From Petaurus breviceps papuanus (lineage: Eukaryota; Chordata; Mammalia; Diprotodontia; Petauridae), in the NCBI GenBank assembly GCA_028583685.1, contig JAMXIF010000032.1, forward strand, positions 2,934,135 to 2,998,134: DNA of 64,000 nucleotides. Direction: 5' to 3'. Positions 22,927 to 33,052 of the stretch are shown piece after piece (the first letter of the stretch is position 1; every line of letters begins with the position of its first letter). The notes beneath the pieces were generated by a model. That model did no database searches, was not told the origin of the DNA, and saw only the letters and a program-made list of their open reading frames with translations. Position numbers and translations under genes: made by a program.

Positions 22927-23843
22927 TGCTCATTACTATAGAGGGAGGTCCCTCAGCTTGGCTTCTCTTCACTCTTACTGTTTCATATGGACTCCCATGG
23001 ATAACCCAAAGCTCCAGCAGTGGTTTTTTCTTTTCTTTCTTTTTTTTCATGCTGAAGAATAGGACCTATCTATCCATGGGGAATTTACCCATCTTATTTA
23101 TATCCATATTAATCTTGGGCCTTAAATGAATTCTTGGGCTTTTTTTTTCTTCTCAGAAACACACTAAACTTTACAGATTTTACTGAGCTGGAAAGTTCCA
23201 GAGATTAGAGTTCTTGGATTTACTAGGATATTCAGCTCAGAGAATCCCTTTGAATCAGTTGCTGCATGCACCGGCCCAGAGGTTTCAAGCCTTTCTTTGA
23301 CAAGCCACTGCTTTTTACTCCCTGAGCTCCTACTTTCTGACAAGCAAACACATCTTAACGTGCAAAAAGCAGGCAGAGCCAGTTCACACAAAGTCTTACC
23401 TTTAAAAGAAAGTCATAGGGAAGCACAAACTGCATGAGCACATTTGTTTCCTGTACCCCAAGTTCCCACACCAACTGTGACTGTCCCTCTAATATGCCAT
23501 GTGCTCCTGGCTTTTCTTTTTCCTCTTGGCCTCTCTCCCTGCCCAATAAACCTCTTTTGACTTGGCTCTGGTGTCCAGAGGATCTCTCTGTTCAGAAGGC
23601 TTCTTCAGCTTGTCATGCTTAGTGGTCCCTGGTCTTGTTCTCCATTGTTCTCCATTCCTCATCTAATCCCACTTCTGGCACTCCACTTCTCTCTCCTGTG
23701 CCAAGAATAGTTGTCAACTCATTGAGCATAGCTATCCTTTCCTGGATCTGATGACTATAGTTAGACCTTAGACTTTTGGCCACCCAGTGTAGGAAGGAAC
23801 CTGAGTGAACAATCATCAATCAAATTATTACCTATCAATAACA
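22927..23843. other. Unassigned DNA
   Basis: No repeat or exon is recognised. A T-rich tract lies at about 23026-23050. Small frames on both strands lack homology that I know. Confidence 0.45.
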
Positions 23844-24405
23844 TGATGAGGTCTGGGCTCTGGGAGCCCCCTTGACCTCTTCTTGAGTCCTTGAGTACAG
23901 GCTCTGGGAACCTCCCTTGGACTCTTGATTAAACTGTCTCATTTGATGAGGCATTTACATAACGCCATAAGCCTTACATTGTGGCTGAGCCCAAGCCTCA
24001 GTTACTAGACTTCCCACCCTTGGGCCTATCAAAGTGTCAATCCACCCTTGAAGTGGCCTAGCCCACCATTGTCTGTAGTCTCCAGGTGACCTCCCACCCT
24101 TAATCACTCACTGACCTCATTAACTCCTCCTTCAGACCCACCCCAAACTCCTCCTCTAGACCACCCCTAGATTCCTCCCACAGCCTTCTGTATATAAGAC
24201 CCCATCTTGTCTCCATGTTTATGAGAGCACCATAGAATAGTGAAAGCCCATAGGATGACCTAGCACATGCTTACTCTGTGTCCAGTACAAGCAAACTTTT
24301 AATAAACTTTACTTTTCTTTGGCTGAGAAGACTTGAGCTGAATTCATTTGGCAGGACCTGGTGTGTTGGTATTTTGGGGTCTCCAGAGCAACCCTAACCC
24401 TCTTT
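23844..24405 (+). mobile_element. LTR, TGATGAG family, copy 1 (end cut)
   Basis: It starts TGATGAGGTCTGGGCTCTGG. A promoter-like GTATATAAGACCCCATCTTG and the polyadenylation region TTTTAATAAACTTTACTTTT lie where U3/R would place them. The last bases of the family are replaced by the inverted copy that follows. Internal retroviral sequence is absent. Confidence 0.8.
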
Positions 24406-24408
24406 ATG

Positions 24409-24845
24409 GGTAACTATACTATAGCACTCTCACTATTCTATGGCGCTCTCACAAAAATGGAGACAAGATGGGGTCTTATATATAGAAGGCTGTGGGAGGA
24501 ATCTAGGGGCAGTCTAGGGGAGGAGTTTGGGGAGGGTCTTCAGGAGGAGTTAATGAGGTCAATAAGTAATTAAGGGTAGGAAGTAGCTGGAGGCCACCTG
24601 GAGACTACAAACAGTGGTGGGCTAGGCCAGTTCAAAGGTGGATTGACACTTTGATAGGTTCAAGGGTGGGAAGTCTAGTAACAGAGGGCTTGGGCCCAGC
24701 CACAATGTAAGACTTATGGCCTCATGTAAATGCCTCATCAAATGAGACAATTTGATCAAGAGTCCAACGGAGGTTCTCAGAGTCTGTATGTACCTCAAGG
24801 ACTCAAGGAGCTAGAGGGGGCTCCCAGAGCCCATACATACCTCAT
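24409..24845 (-). mobile_element. LTR, TGATGAG family, copy 2 (inverted, partial)
   Basis: The complement of 24409-24845 matches copy 1 from its start (GGGCTCTGGGAGCCCC) to just past the TATATAAGACCCC box. It abuts copy 1 tail to tail, so the pair can form a long hairpin. Confidence 0.8.
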
Positions 24846-25261
24846 TATAACCTATTATGTGCCAGATGTTATCCCAGGCACTGTGAAAACAAAGACAAGA
24901 ATGAAACAGTCCTTGCCCTCAAGGAGCTTACAGTCTAGTTGGGAAGGACATTTATAGAGACAAACATATATACATAAATCCATATACAAAACATATACAA
25001 GGTGATTTGAGTAAGGAGTGAAGGGCACTGGCAGCTGTGGGAATCAGAAAGAGTTGGGAGTTGAGACCTGAAGGAAACTAGGGAATTTTAGGGAAGTACA
25101 TGAGGGTTGAGTCTGTACACAAGCATGAGCAGGAGATAGAATGCCACTCATGAAGGACAATAAGGCCCCTCTGACTACACTACAGTGTTTGTGAAACAAG
25201 AAGGTGTAATAAGGCCAGAGAGGTAGGATTGGGCCACATTTTGAAGAGTTTTAAATGTAAA
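24846..25261 (-). mobile_element. L2-type LINE 3' region, inverted
   Basis: CTATTATGTGCCAGATGTTA, CTTGCCCTCAAGGAGCTTAC and CACATTTTGAAGAGTTTTAA follow the same order as 13657-14871. Confidence 0.7.
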
Positions 25262-25501
25262 TGCTGTTCAGTCATTTTCAGTCATGTCCAACTCTACACG
25301 ACCCCATTTTTCTTGGCAAAGATACTGGAGTGGTTTGCCATTTTCTTCTCCAGCTCATTTTACAGATGAGGAAATTGAGGCAAATAGGGTTAAATGACTT
25401 GCCCAGGGTCACACAGCTGTAAGTGTCTGAGGCTACATTTGAACTCATGTCTTCCTGACTCCAGGTCTGGTATTTTATCCACTAAGCCACCTAGTTGCCC
25501 T
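25262..25501 (-). mobile_element. Mar1-type CORE-SINE, full length, inverted
   Basis: The tail complement TGCTGTTCAGTCATTTTCAG, then GATACTGGAGTGGTTTGCCA, then GCCCAGGGTCACACAGCTGT and the head complement CCACCTAGTTGCCC. Confidence 0.88.
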
Positions 25502-25554
25502 AATTCAATCGAAATAGAGGAGTTTACATTTTATTTAGCCCAAATACCTCAAGT

Positions 25555-25680
25555 ACCATGCTGTAGTGGAAAAAGAAAGGAAGTCTTGGGTTCTAGTCCC
25601 AGTTTTACTGCTAATTAGCTATGTGATCTTAGGAAAGTCACCTGAGGATTCTTGGTTCATTTTGGTTCTAAAGGCTATGA
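25555..25680 (+). mobile_element. MIR SINE
   Basis: ACCATGCTGTAGTGGAAAAA, TTACTGCTAATTAGCTATGT and GTGATCTTAGGAAAGTCACC are MIR head and CORE motifs. Confidence 0.65.
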
Positions 25681-25702
25681 TTCTAATCTCATAATATTAT
25701 GG

Positions 25703-25905
25703 CAGGGGTGGGGAACCTGCGGCCCTGAGGCCATAAGTGGTCTTCTAGGTCCTTGGGTGTGATCTTTTGACTGAGTCCAAGTTTTATAGAACAAATCCTT
25801 TTCTTAAGAAGACTTGTTCTGGGAAGTTTGGATTCAGTCAAGGGGTGGCACTTGAGGACCTAGAGGGCCATACATAGCCTTGAAGCAGCAGGTTCCCCAC
25901 TCCTG
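25703..25905. mobile_element. Palindromic hAT-like MITE with 8-bp TSD
   Basis: CAGGGGTGGGGAACCTGCGG at one end mirrors GCAGCAGGTTCCCCACTCCTG-type sequence at the other. The inverted homology extends to the centre (TTTATAGAACAAATCC against GACTTGTTCTGGGAAG). The flanks TATTATGG (25695-25702) and TGCTATGG (25906-25913) match at 6 of 8 bases, fitting the hAT 8-bp TSD. There is no coding capacity. Confidence 0.8.
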
Positions 25906-25974
25906 TGCTATGGCATGGGTTGAAAATCAGTAATATTTGGAGTTGAGTAAAAAACAGTAAAAAAAAAAAAAACA

Positions 25975-26847
25975 GAAGGCAGCTAATTGACTCAGTGGAT
26001 AGAACACTGGACTTGGAGTCAGGAAGACCCAAGTTTAAATGAGACCTCAGACACTTACCAGTTGTGTGACCCTGGGCAAGTCACTTTATTTGCCTTAATC
26101 CACTGGAGAAGGAAATGGCAACCCACTCTAGCATCTTGGCCAAGAAAACCTACAGCATCCACAGGGTCATGAAGAGCTGTGATGAGGTATGGGCTCTGGG
26201 AGCCCCCTCAGACTCTCCTTGAGTCCTTGAGGTACAGGCTCTGGGAACCTCCCTTGGACTCTTGATTAAATCGTCTCATTTGATGAGGCATTTGCATGAG
26301 GTAATAAGCCTAACATTGTGACTGGGCCCAGGCCTCTAGCCTAGTTTCTAACTACTAACTCTAGCCTAGTCACTAGCCTAGCCCTCCATTGTTCATCTAC
26401 TTCCCACCTTTGAGTCTATGAAAGTGTCAATCCACTCTTGAACTGGCCTAGCCCACCATTGTTGTGGTCTCCTGGTGGTCTCCAGGAACTTCCTATCCTT
26501 AATCACTTATTGACCTCATTAACTTCTCCTGAAGACCCTCCCCAAACTCCTCCCCTAGACCATCCCTAGACTCTTCTCACAACTTTCTGTATATAAGACC
26601 CTGTCTTGTCTTCATGTTTGTGAGAGCACTACAGAATAGTGAAAGTGCCATAGAATGACCTAGCACACACTTACTCTGTGTCCAATACAAGCGAACTTTT
26701 AATAAACTTTACTTTTCTTTGGCTGAGAGAAGACTTGAGCCAAATTCATTGGGCAGGACCTGGCGTGTTGGTATTTGGGGTCTCCAGAGCAACCCTAACT
26801 CTCTTTATGGATAACCTCTTCAGCTGCACAATGACTGAACAACACCA
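25975..26847 (+). mobile_element. Mar1-type CORE-SINE split by an LTR
   Basis: The SINE runs 25975-26179 (GGCAGCTAATTGACTCAGTG to GGGTCATGAAGAGCTG) and resumes at 26827 (CACAATGACTGAACAACACC). The LTR sits exactly between the two halves of the RTE-like tail. Confidence 0.85.
26180..26822 (+). mobile_element. Solo LTR, TGATGAG family, copy 3, 4-bp TSD
   Basis: TGATGAGG at the start and CCTCTTCA at the end are near-perfect inverted termini. GCTG flanks both sides (26176-26179, 26823-26826). The TATA-like GTATATAAGACCCTGTCTTG and TTTTAATAAACTTTAC motifs are shared with the other copies. Four-base TSDs fit an ERV1-type element. It is younger than the SINE it splits. Confidence 0.88.
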
Positions 26848-27250
26848 CCACATGCAGAAAAAAAGAAAAAAATTCCCCACAAACCCAGCTCGTTTGTATT
26901 CTTGAGTTCTCTCAAACACTGACTTACATTAAACTTTTCATTATTTTAAAATAAATCAAATTTCTGAGCCTCAAAGGAGCCTGAATATTAGCTGAAGTGT
27001 TTTCATTGTTTTCCCTTCAGATTCACACATATGCCACCAAAATGTATGAAACAGGGATTTAAACCCACTGGAATGATGGTCTAGGAAAATAAAAGAAAAA
27101 AATGACCCACTGCTGTCTTCTGGATAAAGCACAGGCCTGGAATGAGAACATAAGTTACTTCTTTGGCCTTCCACAATTTACTCAAGAGGCTTCATGATAA
27201 CCAGACCTACAGAGTCCCATCTTTCTGATATGACCCCACTTCCACTCTGA
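26848..27250. other. Unassigned DNA
   Basis: Nothing recognised beyond short AT-rich tracts. Confidence 0.4.
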
Positions 27251-28460
27251 TTCCTAATCTCAACATTTCTCTTAGACTATTAATTTGCTATCTCTCACTA
27301 CTTTTTCTTTTTTTGCCAACCATATTTTGATAAATTGTTCCTATTCCTGGAACCAGATGAGAGTCCAGATCATGGAGAAACACATCAAAACACTCAGGTT
27401 CCAAATTCTACCTCCAACCCTGGGTCAAATTCACTGTAAATCCTCCATCTGCTTAATTCAACCAAGAGTACTTGCCAGACCAATCTACCACATGATGCCT
27501 GGTCATCTAGTCTCAATAGGTTAGGTTCAATTAGTGTGACCCTCCTACCTTCGTCCTGGACTTTCAACTCTCTTCCAATCATCTCTATTCCTTCTCAGTC
27601 CTTCTCCAACTCAGTTCATACTTTGCCTACTCCAGGGGTAGGAAACCTGTGGCCTTGAGGTCACATTTGGCCCTTCTAGGTGCTCAAGTGCAGCCCTTTG
27701 ACTGAATGTCCTTGTTATCTTCATCATCTATTGATTCCTAGGTTATTGTCCCAACTCTTCCACTGACTTCATTATCCAGCTCACACTACATTTTCCTAGC
27801 CAATATAGAATAGATTTCCTAGGCAACGTAGAATAGATTTATAGCTGGAAAGGAACCAAAAGATTATCTAATCTAAGATGAGGGAACTTGTACAAAAAGA
27901 GGTTGTCAGAATGGGAATATACCCTAGGCCTTTGATATTTGTGTTGACACTCTCAGCTTCCTCAGCTCCGATGACTTCTACCTCCCCCTCTCATCTTTCT
28001 TCATCAATGCACCTGTATATAAACCATTTCTTTCATCTTGACCATCTCTGAATTGCACTGCCTCCAAGATCTGAAACTTTGAAACTCCACTCTCCAAAAA
28101 CACCTTATCTTTCTGCTTTTCCCACATCATTTGTGTTAAACCTACAGCTCCCCTTTATAGTGACTTTCACTTCCTTATTCTATATCACTTCTCTCAATCA
28201 CCCTCTCCAACTTCTGGTTCTTTACTTTCAAACCGAGCCTTAACTTGATGACTTACCACTACTTTACTTTTTCAAAGGTTACTACACTAGAATCTCTTGC
28301 CTCCCTGACCTTTCTTTGTATTTTACCTGTGAATTCTCATCCCTGGGTAATCACCACAGGTTTCTCCACACTTGTTCCACAGCTGCTGAACATCACTGGG
28401 GAACAAAATCGTCTAACTGAGCTTATTTCACCCACTAACAAATTCGTAGCACACACCCTT
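27251..28460 (+). mobile_element. L2/CR1-clade LINE region, diverged
   Basis: CAATCACCCTCTCCAACTTC, TACTTTCAAACCGAGCCTTA, TCTCATCCCTGGGTAATCAC and CACAGCTGCTGAACATCACT recall a long marsupial LINE region of the L2 type. A half copy of the hAT-like MITE (27630-27712) sits inside. The assignment is uncertain, and the 5' limit is a guess. Confidence 0.4.
27630..27712. mobile_element. Half copy of the hAT-like MITE
   Basis: CCAGGGGTAGGAAACCTGTG, GGCCTTGAGGTCACATTTGG and AGCCCTTTGACTGAATGT match the left arm of the element at 25703. The right arm is missing. Confidence 0.65.
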
Positions 28461-28499
28461 TAGTTGAACCTTTTCTGTTGTTTCACAACCTTTCTCCTC

Positions 28500-28935
28500 C
28501 ACTCTTGTAATAAGCACGGCCAAGGTCAGGAAGGGAATGAATTTCACAGGATTCCTGGGCCTAGAACAGGAGTTCTCATTGGAAGAATAATAATTTCATC
28601 CCCAATAGTCTGTGGACCCACATTGCATCAGGACAGTCACAAGCTCATCCAACACTCCATCTCGTTTTCATGTCTCTGGCCCCAATGTGTGCTGGTAAAT
28701 GTTAACTATGGATATCTGCATCCAGAGAAAGAACTGATAAATAGAAGAATATATAGAATAATTTCACATATTATATATATATATATAAAAGAAATTTACT
28801 TGATAACTTTGCTGTATATTTAAAAGGAATAGCAAGTTGTACACAGTAGATTAGCAGTTTGGTGTGCAATCATCTTTTTATGTTATGGAAATGCTTGTTT
28901 CATTACAAGAATTAAAAATGAAATAATTTTTTAAA
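28500..28935 (+). mobile_element. L1-like or related marsupial retroelement 3' end
   Basis: CCCCAATGTGTGCTGGTAAA, CTGCATCCAGAGAAAGAACT, AATAGCAAGTTGTACACAGT and a terminal AAAAATGAAATAA A-rich end. I recognise this as a common marsupial interspersed repeat but am unsure of its LINE clade. A (TA)n stretch lies at 28771-28787. Confidence 0.45.
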
Positions 28936-29059
28936 AATTAACCACTGTTTCTTTGGGGGGGGGAATAAAAGAAATCTATCTGTGACCAAGTTTCACTAAT
29001 ATTTTCTCCATCACTTTCTTAAATCTAGAAATTCAACAACACAATAAATCAAGCCCTGA

Positions 29060-29515
29060 TTTATAGTATTTGCTAATATTTGAGGTAATGTCTGAGCTGG
29101 CTCCATAAAGATCTCTGCTTTCATCTCACCTTTACCTCATGCATTGTTTTCCTTCAAGATGCAGTTCAATTACCAGCCTTTCCTGATACAATGTCCCCTC
29201 CCTACCCCGGCTGTCCCAAATACTAATGCCTTGTCTCCCAAACTACCTAGGTATGTTTTGTTTGTGTCTTTATCTTTCTTAATTTATATTGTCTTTCTCT
29301 TTATCCTAAATATGTATACACTGTATACATTATATACACATATACATATATGTATGTGTGTTCTTATAATTTCTTCCATTAAAATATACATTCCTTGTGA
29401 GTTGAGATCAATTTATTCTTTGTATTTGTGTCCCTAGTACCCAGCAAAGGGCCTGGCACATAGTATGCCTATTACTATGCTTGCTGATATTTGTTTATTT
29501 ATTGATTAATGTATG
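29060..29515 (+). mobile_element. L2-clade LINE 3' end
   Basis: TTCAAGATGCAGTTCAATTA, CCAGCCTTTCCTGATACAAT and CCAGCAAAGGGCCTGGCACA lead to TTATTGATTAATGTATG. A (TATA/CATA)n tract at about 29308-29360 interrupts it. Confidence 0.65.
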
Positions 29516-29924
29516 TTGGAATTTTTGACCATGTGAGGGTAATGGCACATTCAAGTAGCCCAGGAGTTCCAAAACATCACTAAGATGTATCAAAGCAAGA
29601 AGATAAGACATCCTGGATATGGAAATGTTCTGCCATATAATATCTTTTACCTCCTTCCAGACCTGGGTCTAAAACCTTCTCATCAAGAGCCCCTTTTGCT
29701 ATTACCAAGATCCTGGGTACCCTTGGTTCGGCCCTTGTTGCCCCTTTCTGCTTCTGTTCCATCTCCTTCCAGAGAGCTCACCTCTAGGGGCTGCAGCACC
29801 TACTGAGCACCTACAGCAGTTTAGGCTCCTTCTTATCCTGGACTTGGTGAGAGGCTTTAGGGGGTCCTGGGCACGGCAATTCTTGGAGATTATAAATAGA
29901 GTGAGGAACAATGAACAAGACTAT

Positions 29925-30265
29925 TTCAGAGACACCTGAGAAGCCCTGCATGGTGTAGATGCAGAATGACATGAACAGAACCAGGAGAATTCATATAATA
30001 AAAATAGCATTGTAAAGACAATTTTGAAAAACTTATTAACTCTGATCAAAGCAATGACCAGCTGATGATGAAGCGTGTTACCCACTTCCTAACAGAGAGA
30101 GGATGACTCAAAATGTAGAATGAGACAGACATTTTTGGACATGGTCAACGTGGGAATTTGTTTTGTTTGACTGTATATTTGTTGCAAGGGTTTTGTTCTC
30201 CTTTTCATCTTTCTCAATTAGGTGAGAGGACTGGCAAAAAAGAGAAAATAAATGTCTATTCATTG
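29925..30265 (+). mobile_element. Marsupial L1 3' end
   Basis: ATGAACAGAACCAGGAGAAT, ATAGCATTGTAAAGACAATT, TTTTTGGACATGGTCAACGT, TTTGTTGCAAGGGTTTTGTT and GAGAAAATAAATGTC follow the ORF2-end and 3' UTR order of marsupial L1. Confidence 0.6.
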
Positions 30266-30466
30266 GAGCGGGGGGAGAGAAATGAAATATATGAGATTAA
30301 AGGCTGATATTTTAGTACAAATGGATTATTACTGTTTCTGCTTTCTCTTCTAATCCAACGAATATTTTAACCAGAGAAACCTTTACTGGATAGAACTCAA
30401 GACTCTCTGATCAGACAGACAAACATAATGATCAGATGGCTGATATTCTGGAAGGATTGATAACTA

Positions 30467-30760
30467 TGCATGATGGTATATTCCTATAATGTTACTGGGG
30501 AGGCTAAGACTGATAAATTGCTTGAGTTAGGTAACTGAGCTACTGTAGGGCCAACTGGTTGTCTGCAATATATGGCACCAAGACAGGAAGCTACCAGGCT
30601 GCCTAAGAAGGAGTGAACCTACCCAGATGAGAAACAGAGCAAGTCAAAGCTTCCATGAAAATTGGAACATTCCTGATCCCCATGGGACAAGTGGGGTTGC
30701 TGTACTTCTAGTTTGGCTGAGAGCAGGAGATCCATTCTTGGAAGAAAAAATAAAAAGAAT
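30467..30760 (+). pseudogene. 7SL (SRP) RNA retropseudogene, near full length
   Basis: The whole 7SL order is visible: CCTATAATGTTACTGGGGAG (Alu-domain 5' end), AGGCTAAGACTGATAAATTG, AAGACAGGAAGCTACCAGGC (family GGGGGACCACCAGGT), TGCCTAAGAAGGAGTGAACC, GAGAAACAGAGCAAGTCAAA and TGTACTTCTAGTTTGGCTGA at the 3' Alu-domain strand. It ends in the A-rich stretch GAAGAAAAAATAAAAAGAAT, typical of retroposition. Divergence is heavy, so it is not a functional SRP RNA gene. Functional 7SL is the RNA scaffold of the signal recognition particle in the cytosol. Confidence 0.8.
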
Positions 30761-31079
30761 CAGTAACAGTATCAAAGATCCCTCACTGTGGAAAGCAGGC
30801 AGAGGAAGTCAAACCAGAAGCCCAAGGAAATATAACTCAATACCATCCCCTACCTTCTGGGAACAGGAGCTAAATACTGAGTTGCCAGTAAGAGTGTTAG
30901 AAATGAAACAGTCTTGCAAATCTTAGGTAGCTTTAAAGACTAAAGGTTAAAACTCTGCATCCTAGTAAAAGGGATTCACTTTTTACAAGTAAAAAAAGAG
31001 GGAAAAAAGAAAAAAATCATCTTGCCTTGGTAATATGTAGCACTTTGAGAATGCCCCTATTTTTGCTGTGAAGAAGCCT

Positions 31080-31600
31080 GGGAAATTGAATTCTGAGTGT
31101 TGAGGACACAGTTCAAAAGTTTCAGAACCTGGCATACCCGCTTTGCTGGAGAAGAATAATGAGGTCGAATAGCCACAACTGCTGGCGTAGTCTCACTCTA
31201 TTGAATTGCATCAGCTTTAGACAACTGGATTTGAACTGTGACTTGTGAAACACAATGTCGTAAATAGCATGTCGGGGTGAACTTTTCAGTCTCTCCATTC
31301 TTGACACATTTCCATAGAAGCCCTTTAAGCTGACGAGCTCAACTCAAGCCTCTTTCTTTCCCAATAAGAATGCATTTTAATAATTGTACAGGCCGCTGGG
31401 ATTGCCCCTCTAGCTGGCAGAATTGCCTGAGCTCTAATTTCAAACTTGCTGACATGCCTTTTTTTTTTTTAACTTTCACACAATTACACTTTATCAAAAT
31501 CTGGTGTAATCAATTCACTCCGTTATTACAGCAGAAGCTGGGACTTCAAACAACCAATGGTTTCTTTTGAATGGAAGCAGATGAAAATAGCATTCTTTGG
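31080..31600. promoter_or_regulatory. Candidate conserved non-coding element
   Basis: About 500 bp with no repeat and more retained CpGs than its surroundings (CATACCCGCTTT, GAGGTCGAATAG, TGGCGTAGTCTC, TGTCGTAAATAG, GTCGGGGTGAAC, CTGACGAGCTC, CAGGCCGCTGG). It contains ATTA-type motifs (TTTAATAATTGTACAGG, GTGTAATCAATTC, GTTATTACAGC). It lies between the two 7SL pseudogenes. No exon is evident. Enhancer function is an inference from composition alone. Confidence 0.35.
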
Positions 31601-31744
31601 GTCCAAAAGCAAACCAGGTATGTTTTTAATTAGTAGTTTTAAAAAATGGTGAGCTTCCTTTTACCTCTCATATTTTTATGGTCATCTTCCCTCCCCCATC
31701 CTGTAGCAAAATTCACAACAATAATTGATTAAATATTTCTGTGA

Positions 31745-32275
31745 AAGGAGGCAATATGGTGAAGTTGAAAGAGACCCAGAGTTGGAGTCAAGGGACCTGA
31801 GTTCAAATGGCAGCACTGCCACTTAAAATCTATGTGATGTTTTAAAGTTGTTGTCATTGTTGTTTGAGAGTGGGTCTCCCCATCTAGCCCAGGCTGGAAA
31901 TTTCATAGCTAATCATGAGCCCAATCCCAATGCCACTGCTTGGAAAGCTTTATTCTCCTCCTATGTTTTTTCTGACCTAAGCTAGTTCACTTCTCTTTAG
32001 GCAGCCTGGGGGCCCTCTTCTTACTGGGGCTCACCCATATTAGTGATGACCTTACTGACAACAACCAATCAGCTTTAGTTCTACTGCAGCTCAAAACACC
32101 TGATGTCAAGAGACCCATCACGCTCAGCCTCCCCACTACCACACCAGGCATATATGGAAAAAACCAGGCCAGTCACGTATCCTCCTTAGGCTTCAGTTTT
32201 CTAATGTGTAAAATGAATGAGTAGAACTAGAGCTCCTTCCACCTCTAAATCAATCCAATGACACTATAATCCAGT
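31745..32275 (+). mobile_element. MIR SINE split by a 7SL pseudogene
   Basis: The left half (31745-31845: GGAGGCAATATGGTGAAGTT, GACCTGAGTTCAAATGGCAG, AAATCTATGTGATG) and right half (32164-32275: CAGGCCAGTCACGTATCCTC, TTTTCTAATGTGTAAAATGA, CCACCTCTAAATCAATCCAA) join in normal MIR order. Confidence 0.7.
31846..32160 (-). pseudogene. 7SL (SRP) RNA retropseudogene, inverted
   Basis: The plus strand is the complement of 7SL: AGTGGGTCTCCCCATCTAGC, CCAGGCTGGAAATTTCATAG, TTCTCTTTAGGCAGCCTGGG (family TTAGGCAACCTGGTGG), CTCACCCATATTAGTGATGA and CGCTCAGCCTCCCC. A T-rich stretch at 31846-31862 is the complement of the A tail. About 300 bp, near full length but diverged. It is inserted in a MIR. Confidence 0.8.
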
Positions 32276-32279
32276 AGCC

Positions 32280-33047
32280 CAAGCTTCTAGCAAAGACTGG
32301 AATATTTTGGATAAGACTCTCCTAACTGGTGGAAAGAATGCTGACTCAACACTGATCGCCAGCTTGAGGAGGTGAGATATTCTCTATTCCTAATTCAATA
32401 GAAGGCATGCGTATGCCAGGGTCTCTTAGAAACCAATACCAGGGAAGAAAGATAAAAAAAAAAATAAAAAACACCTTTGGAAATGGCAAGGGTGTCAGCT
32501 TCTTTCCCACATATCCCTGATTTCTAGCTTACCTTACTTAGGGGATTTCTTCTTGGGTAAGAGTGTGATCTCTCTTGGATGATCAGAGATCTCATCTTGC
32601 TCCCATTATAAGAGTTCATTCACTCTTGTGTCTTTTCTGGTACGTTCTAATTTGAAAAACTTCCCAAGTTCTGTTTGCTAGATACTTGGGTCAATAGATT
32701 TACTTGCTATTCACTATTTTTTATGATAGTTTTTTTGTGCAACTAGCATTTAATGAAAGGGGTCTAGTGGATATTGTAGGCTTGGTGTACTCTTACTTTT
32801 TAAGAGATAAAAGGCAGAAAAGTAGCTTTTTGAACCTAAAAATAAAATGTGTTTCTAGACCAGAAATACTGGGGGAGGGAGGCAGGGCAGAAGCAGCAAA
32901 ATATAATTGTAATCTGGTACCACTCTCTTTCAGAGATAAACCAAATGGGCAGCCTTATGGCCCTTTCTACTCCCCTTATGGCAGGAATCACAGTCTCCCA
33001 TGGGCAAGATTCCAGAGATATTTATGCAGGCTTCTCCAAGAGAGTTG
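32280..33047. other. Unassigned DNA
   Basis: No repeat family is recognised. Overlapping plus-strand frames at 32704-33073 look like chance. Confidence 0.4.
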
Positions 33048-33052
33048 CCAGA

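Noticed and set aside
23844-26822. The paired LTRs as ends of one provirus
   Set aside because: The sequence between the first and third copies consists of an inverted LTR, L2, Mar1, MIR and a MITE, with no retroviral internal region; each is better explained as a separate fossil.
30627-30926. 99-codon ORF
   Set aside because: Its first third is the 7SL pseudogene and the rest is unrelated flanking DNA.
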